Positions 22,801-33,900 of a stretch of DNA of 64,000 nt are shown here, in pieces. The first letter of the stretch is position 1. Each line of letters starts with the position of its first letter. This DNA comes from Pocillopora verrucosa (lineage: Eukaryota > Cnidaria > Anthozoa > Scleractinia > Pocilloporidae). A model generated the notes under the pieces. The model was not told the origin of the DNA. It saw only the letters and a list, made by a program, of their open reading frames with translations, and made no database searches. The stretch spans positions 4,862,326 through 4,926,325 of the forward strand of contig NC_089319.1 of the NCBI RefSeq assembly GCF_036669915.1. The letters are read 5' to 3'. Made by a program: the position numbers and the translations under genes.

Positions 22801-23308
22801 CGGCGCCTACCCGCTGAGTTTCATTAACTCAAGTTAATTTGTGAAGGAAGGAAACATTCATCTTGTGAGGAATATCACATTCTTCTTGGTTTTTTTAATT
22901 TCTCTCGTCGAATTTTTCGATTAACGGGGGTACTGTCTATGTAATGATGAAAATTTTAAACTCGGAAGAAGTGATACCCAGATTTTTACTGAAGCATGTT
23001 CGTATAAGCCGCTTTCAATTTCGATGAATGGCCTCCAAATTATTTTACCGTAGCTCGGTGAAATATGCCAGGCCTTTCAAAGTTTACCGTGTCAAAATTC
23101 GCAGTTAATACATTTTTCAATTCTGTATCCAAAATTCAGGCCCTTGGATACAAAAACGCATAAATGTTGTTGTGACACCGTACGCATCAAACACGAAAGA
23201 GAAAAGGTTTGAGCACATACCTTCTGAAGCAAGACAGCTGAGACACAGAAATCTTACCATTCTGTGAAGAACATGTAAAAGTTGTGAAATCAACAAAGTG
23301 CGAACCAT

Positions 23309-25858
23309 GCTTTGTTTTTTTCTTCCATCGGTTCTTTGTTGGTTAAAATATATTTACCCAGGGTTGAAGATAACTGCAATTTTATCCGCAAGAGCTGGCC
23401 CTATCGATCGATGATAGCTTCTTCTCTTTGAGGTTGGTCACAGTCAGATGATTCATGCGTGACCTTGTTGTTATATAAGCAAAGCAAACAGGAAATTAGC
23501 TTCAGTACTTCACAATGATCACGTCCTTAAATGTCCTCGCCTCACCAACGTTCTGTCCTTTAACAGAGCTGATCAAATTTTAATTGATTGCCTTGCGACT
23601 TGATGGAAAATCGATTTTCAATGGAAGAACAGAGTTTAAATTTTATTTTCTATTATTCATGACTTGTTTCGAGTATTGTTATCACACGTCAAAGCAAACT
23701 ATTAAATCTTCTGACAATTTCCGCATTGTGTTTAAATGACAGGAATGTGACAATTTTATCCTCTTTAATTTCATTGAATTTGGGAACTTGATCTTGTGTT
23801 TTCGGACGAAATTAAACTATTACAAAATGCGAAATTACATATTTCGATGTCGCGAAAACCGTCATGTCTCAATTCTGAACAATGCCAAAGCTGATTTCAA
23901 AGACGAGCTGCGTGCAGTTCGTTAATAAAATTAGATCAGTTTGAGATTTGAATAAAGAACTATCGATAAGAGGACGAGTTTAGGTAGATTTTACCAAATA
24001 CGTGGGATACATAAATGGATTTAAGACTTTAAACTGAACTGACTGAACTTTGAAATTGAATACAGGATAATTTATTATAAAACCGGTTGTCATATTTGGG
24101 CCAAACGTGCAGAAACTTGAATTTGAAAATGTTTTCCCCTTTGGTAGCATGGGCACTATCTGGCTATAACCATGATATGTAGTGTTCGCTATGTTTTTCC
24201 AGATAGCAAGGAGTCGTATCATAAGCTAAAAACTCTATGGGAGTGTTGAAATGTTAACAAGGATGATATGAAATCGGCCAGGAGGGCGAAGAAACACCTC
24301 ACCTCAGTTGATTAAAATTTAATTTTCCTCTACGGAAGTTTTCAGACGAAGATTCCTTTCTTTTTTTAGTGCTTTATTCGTTACTGCCGATTTTTGCTCC
24401 ATGTTCTTAAAGGAACACTTTCTTAAGCTGGTCCGCCTTCAATTGTATATGAAAACATCACTCATGTATGAATTGCAGTAAAGACTTAGCTAATTAAAGT
24501 AAAAAACTTTCAGAATAATCTAGTGCCTTGAAGCAAAACGGTGGCGTTTCTATCTCCCTTCTCCAGACAAAGTACGGTCCGTTGCCTCTCTTAACCCCAG
24601 GCTGATAAAAACATCAACAGCTGTTGCCATTTTGACGGAAGAAAGGCGTATATATTTAAATTTTCTTTACTAGGAGATCAGTTTCATAGGCGATTGACTG
24701 TTACTCTGTAGTTGACGACGGAGTGGTCGACTCCTTCCTTGCTATCTTATTTACCGGTGAAGGTATGAATTGCAACTTATTTGTGACTGAAGAGATTCCT
24801 TTGCGAGGGAAGAAAAAATCGATTAGAATTTGCCTTGCTCTCAACGTTTGGCTTAATGACATATTTGGTAATTACACCCAACTATTAGCCTTGACATAGC
24901 CGTTCATTGCTTGCTTGGGTATGATTTAGGGCTAGGTATAATTGCTATGAGATTTAGCTCACAAGCTTCAAGTGCCTTCCATTCAGGATCAGATTCTTTG
25001 TTTGTAAGTAAGACGTTTCCAATAAACAACGTTGATTCAACTAATGGACATTATTCAAACGTGTCTAATCATGAAGTTTTGAAAAAGTATTGTCTGACCA
25101 CACCATGGCTGTTTTGCACTTGCAAATTTGAGTTCAATCAACGCGTCTATTATCTTGTATGAAGCCAAAAAATTAAAAATCAACGAAGTATGCCTTCAGT
25201 CCACAGTCGTCACACATATACTAGACCATCCTCGAAATTGAGAGAGAAAAAAGACAGTTTAAAAGTGTTATTAATTACTCTTTCCTTCCTTTCAATTGCG
25301 CTTTTGTTTAACTTATTAACATCAAAATATGTGTTTATTGAAATAATTTCACATGATGAAATTTACTCTTGACTGACTTTCTATTTCAACCTTGGACCAA
25401 TAAGGTCTCTTGTTTAAAAAACCGATGAAATGAATGATGTTGCTACTGCATGGTGAAATCGTTGCTTAAGGTTTATAAATAGCAAGAGATTATACAATAT
25501 CTTATATTGAGTCTAATCTTGACAAACCTTTGCCCATATGAGGTAGCGAAACCCAGCTTAAAACAGGTGCGATAATTTTGATCTCGATGCTAAGAAAAAA
25601 CATTTTTATAGATCAATATTATGTTATCATTAACTGAGGCTTTATTAGGATGTATCCAAGTATTCTCTTACAACGCAATTTCCTCCCCAGTCATGCATGG
25701 CAGCAAAACCAAGGCTACGTTTAGAACTGATAATGTAACACTGACCCTTCATACACCGGATTGATGCATTCAGCCTCTTCTACACTTTGTAAAACATCAC
25801 CCATGCTGGAACGAGATAATCACTCCAGTTATAAGTAATGCCATAAACAATGTTGTAG
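23309..25858. other. Upstream flank of receptor copy A; duplicated non-coding DNA
   Basis: No gene is supported. This sequence is the 5' flank and presumed promoter of copy A and is closely repeated upstream of copy B (36810-38260) and copy C (49814-52385). Short open frames on either strand (24911-25162, 25190-25372) are not conserved as frames between copies. The duplication boundary is near 25835, where the similarity to 52385 stops and STK19-derived sequence begins. Confidence 0.6.
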
Positions 25859-27600
25859 ACATGTTTGCCAATGATGTACTCCCAAATCATGCCGATGTCA
25901 GCATAATTAAAATTGACATCACTGGGAAGTTCAAACTCTCTGAGGAGGAGATTACGTATGTAACATGACACTACTGGATGAAAATACTTTTATAGTAGTA
26001 TGAATGTTGTGTGGGTGGATTGAACCCTGAAATACATTTTATAAGTAGATAGTATGCTATTCAAATATTTTCATTGACGAGTTTCTGTTAAATGGTCACC
26101 TTTTCACTCGGGTATTGTATCAGGAGTTTCAATAATTTTTCCATAAACAGCTGATGATTGTGTAAAATGACTATAAGGTGAAATCCAAACACCTGCAGGT
26201 TAAACAGCATTAAGCATTAAGATGTCTTACAAGGAGAAGTAGACCACCAGTAACTTGCTTTTTTTGAAACCCCTGTGCATGGTTTAAAAATACGCAGTAG
26301 CTGAATATTTTATTGAGTTAGTGTACAGTTGTATAGTACAAATTGGGTTAGACAACTTTGGAGAAGGGTTTCTGAGGCCAGTCATACCCCCCTGCCAAAA
26401 CTTTAGGGAGTGCCAATCTTTTTACCTACATGTTGATGGAGCAGGTTCTTCTTTGTTTAACTTAAGAGAGGGTTCCAATTCCTCAAAGATAAATAGTTTT
26501 CAGATAGCGACCACTTACTAGTGATGACAGATACATATAGGTAATGACATTACATTTCTTTGAAGCCTGCTCCAGGTAGTTGCAAATGAGTGTACAAAAA
26601 CAGGCGTGGTGTCGGTGCATCGCATACCAAAATCTCCCTTGTTTCTGCCCTGTTGTTGCTTTGGTGCTACAGCTATATTTACTTTTTTGCTCTGCTTTAC
26701 TTACTGAATGCCTTGAAAAGGCTTTGTTTGTTGTAGAATCTGGTGTACAGCTGACACGAGGTTGGAAAAAGGAAATTTTTGTTGCCCTTAAGGGTACTTG
26801 CATTTTAATCAAACCTTTGTTTTATTTTGTTTTTATGTACATTGTTTTAAAATTATTTTGTATGAGCTCATGCTTTATTTGTGAACTTTGCATTACTAAC
26901 TCCATTTTAAGTGTCACAGTATCTCCATGAGCCATTCTTGAATATGCTTTTGGTGTCTAGATCTCATTAATGTTTCTCCTTAATGTCTGCCATAAAATCC
27001 TTATGATGTTAGTTTGAAGAATTTGGTATTGGATCAACTAAGACTCCCTTAATTTATATTTTTCTTTATTTTCATCACTTCTCTGCTTGATATCGAGTTG
27101 ATATTGTGAAGAGACATTATGTCTTGATGACTAATGAGAGTTATAAGGTTAAAGGCTTCACATGAGGTACATGTACAACAGAACTTGCCAGAATTTCATT
27201 AGCTTCTGGTTACTTCACAGTAGTATTTTCAATAACCAAATTTCTGCGTAGGAAAAAAAAACCTCAACTCTACCTGTGCATTATTTTTATTATTGCTTTT
27301 ACTTTACTTCTTATTGTTTTTATTTACATTACTATTATGGACATTACTCTTATCGGTACTATTGTCATAATTGATATTAATTTACATGAATATAACTCAA
27401 GACTTGCCATAAAACTGTGAAATTTAATTTTGGAACAAATGTTGATTTTCTTTTAAGGAAGAAAAGCTCTTATTCAAACGTTCAAAAAGAGGAAATATCG
27501 GGAGATTCTTGAGAAGGTACAATATGTTAAAATGCTTAATCAATTTTCTCCTTTCCGTATCTAATTTTTCTCCAAAACTATAATTAGCAGTTGTATTGCA
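25836..27600 (+). pseudogene. STK19-like gene fragment 1 (exons 4 and 6)
   Basis: This stretch copies the STK19-like locus. Exon 4 (25859-25955) and exon 6 (27458-27516) are present with open frames and a few substitutions, but exons 1-3 are absent. The exon 5 region is deleted near 26900, and the sequence jumps from intron 6 straight to the 3' flank of the gene near 27585, so exons 7-8 are absent. Without a promoter and with exon 4 and exon 6 in incompatible phases (2 then 1), it cannot make STK19. It is a by-product of the tandem duplication that made receptor copy B. Confidence 0.85.
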
Positions 27601-27999
27601 AGTCTTCGATTCTTGTCTCTAATTGTAAAAATAAACATAAGAAAAAGTTACATGTAGTATTAAGAGGTGTCATTCCTTGTAACAGGCTCCTTGGAACTTT
27701 TTCAAGTTAAAGGCATCCTGAAATACAAAAGAATGAAAATAACATTTTAATCTTATTTGAAACTTTCATCGTATAGTTTATTTAATAAATAAAAGAAAAG
27801 AGATTTAAGCACTGCAGATCTGGGAAAATGGCAGGATTTATTTCGGCGTTCAGTGTTCCTAAGTATATATATGAATCTTTACAAATCGCCAAAGAAAGGC
27901 CTTTAGGTTGACTTTTCCTCTTCATAACAAACCAGAAATTTTACCAAGTACCATAGAACTTCGTAAATTCTGATGTTTTAAATCATGTTTGATAAATTA
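27601..27999. other. 3' flank between STK19 fragment 1 and receptor copy B
   Basis: Diverged copy of the 16700-17077 interval; it still carries TTTATT motifs that could act as the minus-strand polyadenylation signal for copy B. No gene seen. Confidence 0.5.
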
Positions 28000-30900
28000 C
28001 TACCATATGCCTGAATGACGTTCATAAAGGAGGACACTCATTGCAATTGGTCCGTGGTTTACTAGAGGCTGGGACTTATGGTGGGGTGGAATATTGGCAA
28101 GCACTTAACTTAAATCTATGAAAGATACCTCTCGCACAGTGAACTGTAGATGCCTTCATCACGATTTGGGTCACGCTGATTCAAACTGAAAAAAGTTAGA
28201 GAAAAAAAGTGAAAAAAAAAGTATTCGAAACCATAGAGGGTGGAGGAGGGAAGGGCGGGGGGAGGGAAGGGCGGGGGGGGAAAGGCGGGGGGAGTTGCTA
28301 GAAACCATGGCCTTTGAATCTAGTTCTTTGACTCAATGAAAGACCGTCACAGGGAGAATGAGTTTGGTATGATGTTATTTAATTTTTGAACATTTCATTT
28401 GATGGAATCATTTGATAGTTTAGCTTTTGGATGCGTAGCTCACTTCTGATGAATGTGTATTTTTTTATATAAGTGGAAAATCGAAAATATGCTATCTGTA
28501 GTGAACTCCTGTTTCTGAACAGACCTCCCAATCGTGTCTCTCGGATTTTGTCTCTTGGTAACGACGCATGCTGGGATTGGTCGTTTTTGTGGGCAGTGTT
28601 GTGCTACAAGGCCGTTATTGGGTGGAAAGGAATACTTCCCTACCTTTCATACACTCGTGCATCAGCTGTCTTCCCGCTTTCAGCACTGATAGAAGAAAAT
28701 AACAGTTATAAATTACTTAAAAAAAAGCCGATCTTGTCTTTCAAAAAATATAAAGAAGGAATAGGTATTGGCTAACCCGCCTCTGTAGAGAGGCTTTTCA
28801 CTTTGTTATTGATTAAAGACAAGAAAGTTTCAATGAACGAATGATTTAACTTTTAAAATTGACCAAAAACTTAAATAGTTACAGGCAAAGATCTTCCTAC
28901 TTCTCTAAGTTCAATAAAAATTTCAAAGAATAATGATCAGTTGCTAGTTTGACCTAATGCGTAACTGAGATGTGATTAAGATGATGGAAATCACTTCTTG
29001 ACACTAGAATGCTTCTTATTTCCAAAATTAGGGACAAATATTTCTTAGTGCTTCTACATTTCGAGGACGCTTCAATTCGATTGATATGTATCTCTTTATT
29101 TGAGCACTTAACTTAAATCTCTTAAAGATACCTCTCGCCCAGTGAACTGTAGATACCCTCATGATTTGGGTCACGCTGATTCAAACTAAAAAAAAGTTAG
29201 AGAACAAAAGTGAAAAAAGTATTTGAAGCCGTGGACGGTGGGGGAAGGAAGGTGGGGAGGGGGGCAGTTGTTAGGAACCACAGCCTTTGAATCTAGTTAT
29301 GCTTTACTCAATGAAAGACTGTCGCAAGGAGAACGAGTTTGGTATTATTTTATTTAATTCATGAAAGTTACATTTGATGGAATCATTTGGTAGTTTTCCT
29401 TTTAATGCGTAGCTCACTTTTGATGAATGTGTATTTTTTTAATAAAAGTGGAAAATTGGGAATATGCTATCTGTGGTGAACTTCTGTTTCAGAACAGGCC
29501 TCTTAATCGTGTTATTCAGATTTTGTCTCTTAGTAACGACGCATGCTGGGATTGGTCGATTTAGTGGGCAGTGTTCTGTTTCAAGACCGGTAAAAGGTAG
29601 AGAGGATTACTTCCCTACCTTTCGTACACTCCTGCATTAGCTGTCTTCCCGCTTTCAGCACTAAGAGAACAAAAACAGTTATAAATTACTGGGGAAAAAA
29701 ACCAATCTTGTCTTTCAAAAAATATAAAGAAGAAATACTTATTGGCCAACCCCCCTCTGTAGAGAGGATTTCCTCTTTGTTTGACGGGATATCTTGCAGA
29801 GGTGGCTATTCTATCACTTTTGAAAATTAAAGACAATAGATACAGGCAAAGATCTTCCTACTTCTGTAAGTATATTAAAAATCTCAAAGAATAATGATCA
29901 GTTGATAATTTGACCTAATGCGTAATTGAGATGTGATTAAGATGATGGGAATTACTTCTTGTCAGATTGCTTTCTAAAATCAGGGACCAAAATATTTCTT
30001 AGTGCTTCTGTATTTCGAGAACGCTTCAATTCGATTGGCTTAAAGACCGATTCATATAACTCAGTTTATAACTCCTTGAAAAATTGGTTGCGGGAAGCTT
30101 CTGTGGAAGCACGCAAATATCGTGTCTTTTGTTATGGAGTTCTTTCAACCTTCCCCTTTGGATATTAACTTAACTACCACCGCTTTCAACATTGATAGCT
30201 TATCACTTTTAAATCGCGAACATTACTGATTTATGTAATGTGTACATCAGTGAGTTTAAAGTATGGACTTTCTCTGTGTGTTTTAAAGAGGGTGTCTTCA
30301 TCATCATATTTTGTTTGCCTTATTTACACAATACATAACAAAATATTTACAGCGGTGAAGGCTAGAAGGTGAGGAGATCCAGGAAGCCACCGGGCATATG
30401 GGAGAGCCACCTCACTTACATTAATAAATAAAGAATAAAGTAAAGAAAAAGTGCTGCGAATGTGCGGCTAGGCCAATTCAGTGATTATTTAAGTAAAAAC
30501 TCTTGCATTTTCGTCTTAAAGCTGAGAAGGTTTGACGAACGAGTGACTGAAACAGGAAGAGACTCCCAAATTTTAGGACCTAGGTAGAGAATTGTAAATT
30601 GCTTGAGATTTGTACGGTACAAATGCGTTCGATAATGACTGGCTCTTCTGGTACCATAGTTGTAAATTTGGCTATTGGTCACCAAAAGATTGAGGAGCAA
30701 TTGAGGTAATAAGTTATTTTTATAATAAAACATAAAGTTAGCGATTTCAACCGTATTGACTGGGAAAATATCTAAAATTCCTAGTTTGGAGAATAAAGGA
30801 GCGGAATGGGCTCGATAGTCTGAGTTGGTGATAGCCCGCACAGCTCGCTTTTGCAAATAATAAATTGTGTTTAAGTTAGATACGTGTGTGGACGACCAGG

Positions 30901-33900
30901 TGCAGTTACAACAGACGATATAAGGATAAATTAAGGTATAGTACAAAACAAATTTGGTTGTAGAGGATAGGAAAAAGCGAGACCCGAATATAACAGCTAT
31001 TGATTCAGCGACTTGTTTTTATACATAGACTACACATAGCTGATATGGTGTTTCCAGGTGAGATTATCATCAATATTGACCCCAAGGAATTCAGTTATGT
31101 CAGATTGTTGTAGGGGTTTATCTCCAAAGGAGAGAGAAATGCTGGAGGTAAATTTCTTCTGTCTGGGTTTAAAAAATTACGTGGTTAGTTTTCTTTATAT
31201 TAACTGAAAGCTTATTACATTTTTGCCAAACATCAATATTTTGGAGTTCATCATTAAGAACAAGTCTCTGTAAGAATCAAACATCTTGGGAAATGAAAAT
31301 TTTCAACCCCCCTTCAAATTTTGCATGCAGTTAGGCACTTAGGGGGGCTGCACAAAATGCCCTTTTTATAGGTTACAGCATTCTTGTTGCCATGGTAACA
31401 ACGGCTGCTTGTTCGAGGCCTGGGGCCTCATTTTCATACAAAAACGTCGCAAAAAAGAGTGAAATGTTTATTTCTCTACCTCAAGCTAAATACAGCATTA
31501 CAAATTGGCACTTCTACTATTCATAGTGACATCATTCGTCTTCACATTGACACATTCAATTTTCCTTGGGATTGAATGTGAACACACAAATAGATGAAGG
31601 GAGGTTGAAAATTTTCATTTCCCAAGATGTTTGATTCTTACAGAGACTTGTTCTTAAGTACGGATTCTAAGCAATTGGGGTTTGAGTGAGAATAAAAGAT
31701 ACTGGTGTCATCAGTGAAATGCAGAGGGTCTGTTAATTCAGAGGCATTAGGGAGGTCATTTATGTATAGGATGAACAATAGAGGGCCTAAAATCGAACCT
31801 TGAGGGACACCACACTTGGTGGTTTGCATGGAGAGCAAGCTTGATTGAATCTGACAAATTGCTGGCGGCAAGAAAAGTAGCTTTTAAACCACTGCAGAGC
31901 TACGTCACAGATACCATAGTGCTCCAATTTGGCAAACAAGATTTGATGGTCGAGAGTGTCGAATGCTCTGAAAAGATCTAGGTCTTAAGAATGTTTGGTC
32001 AAGATTGTAGCTTAATTTGAATTGACCACTCCTCTTTGTGGCCTGAAATGATGCTAAACATGCCTGTGCCATACAAGGATCCTTATGATCAGACAGTCTC
32101 GACTCATTAAACTCATTCGACTCACGCTGAAAGTGAACTGAGCTTCGTGAAGAGATAAAATGTAAACTCACCTTTCGTACGAGGGGTTGTTGCTTTCCTT
32201 CACTGTTTCATCGCTGAAAGAAGACAATTTCGAATCACATTTTGCGGAAAAGCGTACAATTTGAGAGTTTGGATTTGATAAGTAATATTGGCAAACTAGT
32301 TTAACCTGTTATAATACATTCCAGGCGTGTCGACATATGTGTAAGGATTATCATTTTCCTCATCATCATAGCCAGAACTGAAAGCAAAAAAACAAGCGAG
32401 TGTTTGATAATATTCTTCATATACGTACACGTTACAAGCCCCTTTGCTCCCTCTCGACCTGACTTTTAAAAAAGCGCATCGGGCGCGACAATTTTAGGAT
32501 TTACGACAGATGCACTGGTAGTGAAGTAGAAGTAACACGACCATCAGTGACAAAGAAATGTAGAATTGTAACCCTAGCCAAAAACCTTTTTAGGTTTTAC
32601 CTCATGTTAGACACATCCGTTGGGGTGGCGTAAATGGCGACTACTTCCTCGTCCGGTCGAAAGCTTACCGCAGGTGTGTTCCAGTTGGTTTGATTTTTCC
32701 GGCTACTCCTTGAGAATCCAAAACAGAAAAACTGGATGAAACAAAAAGCTTTGCTACACTAACTGTGTGCCAACTTTTGTAAAGATTTTCCGCACATCTA
32801 GGTTACTCAAAGGGTGCTATTCACAATCGATAGTTGGGTTCAGAATGAGATAATAAAAGTAAATTACGAGAGATTCCTATACGACTTGCTACATACACAT
32901 GCGATGGTGGCTAAACTCCACATTGGCACTTCATAACTTAAAATGAGAAAACGATGTTGCATTTTAACCCTTTAACCCCCAAGATCTCATTAATAATTCT
33001 CCTTACAATCTGCCAAAGAATTCTTATGATGTCAATTTGGAGAATTTGGCATTGAATCAACTATTAATCCCCTAACTGAAATTTTCCTCCATTCTCATCA
33101 CTTCTGTGCTTGATATTGTATTGAAATTGTACGGAGAAATTCTTTCTTGGTCACTCATGGGAGGTAAAGGGCTAAGGATATAATATCGATAACAAAAGGT
33201 TGAACTTACCGCTTTCTGTGAAAATAAAACAAAGCTATTGCGAGTATCGCACAAATTACTACCAAAGCTGCAATTAATCCAGCAATAAGGGAGGTGTTTG
33301 ACTCAGACTCTCTTCCATCGTCCAAGGTGTCAGACAAACCTTCTCCTCTCGTCATGGAGGTGGGATCTGTTTTTTCTTGATAGCCGAGTTTGCTCTCTCT
33401 TGTAGAAGATATCTCTTGAGCGGTCTCTTCGCTTGATGACGTTGTGGTTACTTTGTCTTTGACCATGTTTGTCTGAGTTGAGGCAAGGGTAGTGCTAGTA
33501 GTTGTTTTGGCTGCTGTGTTAAGAAAAGTAGCATATTTTTATGTTTGTGGCATATACGCTATATATTGCTATTTGAGGGCATGTCAGCATCTCTTCCACT
33601 AATTGGTTAAACTACGCTGTACTTGATTATGAGATTTCTATCGCGTTATAGTGTTCATGTGGGCAAAGCCCGAATCACTGAACTATTCAGCATAAAAATC
33701 GAGAGTGAATGTTGAAGTATTTTTTAAAGTAAAATCGTCTAGTTATTTAAAACGTAACAACAACCCAAGCGCATATTTTTGTTATTATGTTTGCAACCGC
33801 TCCCTGTTAGGCTAGTCACTCTACTTACTCTCTATTACGCAATAGATAGCGGGTAGCGTAGCCAATCAGATTGTGACATTCTGATTAGATTGCATATTCG

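Larger units (their letters stand above)
17078..23308 (-). pseudogene. ApeC-CUB receptor copy A, probable pseudogene
   Basis: Exons: 23308-23221 (signal peptide), 22370-21732 (ApeC), 21176-20832 (CUB), 20226-19923 (Ser/Thr stem plus TM), then tail exons 19404-19297, 19069-18998, 18905-18864, 17929-17864, 17753-17712, 17288-17232 and a tentative last exon 17144-17078. They sum to 1830 nt. The ApeC exon reads WPSGMYGLPMPKSGCP, then WPAGEYCIYQKG, WDDEDG and FCC. A TAG at 22272-22270 replaces the CAG of copies B and C early in the ApeC domain. The donor after the CUB exon is GC instead of GT, and about 340 bp of the following intron is missing relative to B and C. Tail motifs are still clear: NPYTYV, DNPLY, ENPLY, AGVYE, EGIYSSLYE. 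Loss of function looks recent. A short secreted product or stop read-through cannot be excluded. Confidence 0.8.

Noticed and set aside
26483..26812. Minus-strand ORF of 109 codons, repeated at 39606-39935
   Set aside because: It is open in both duplicates only because they are recent copies of STK19 intron 4; the equivalent in the full gene (13740-14060) is not open and no domain is present.
30485..30946. Stand-alone host gene of 153 codons
   Set aside because: The sequence is the C-terminal region of a LINE reverse transcriptase and continues with RT motifs upstream.
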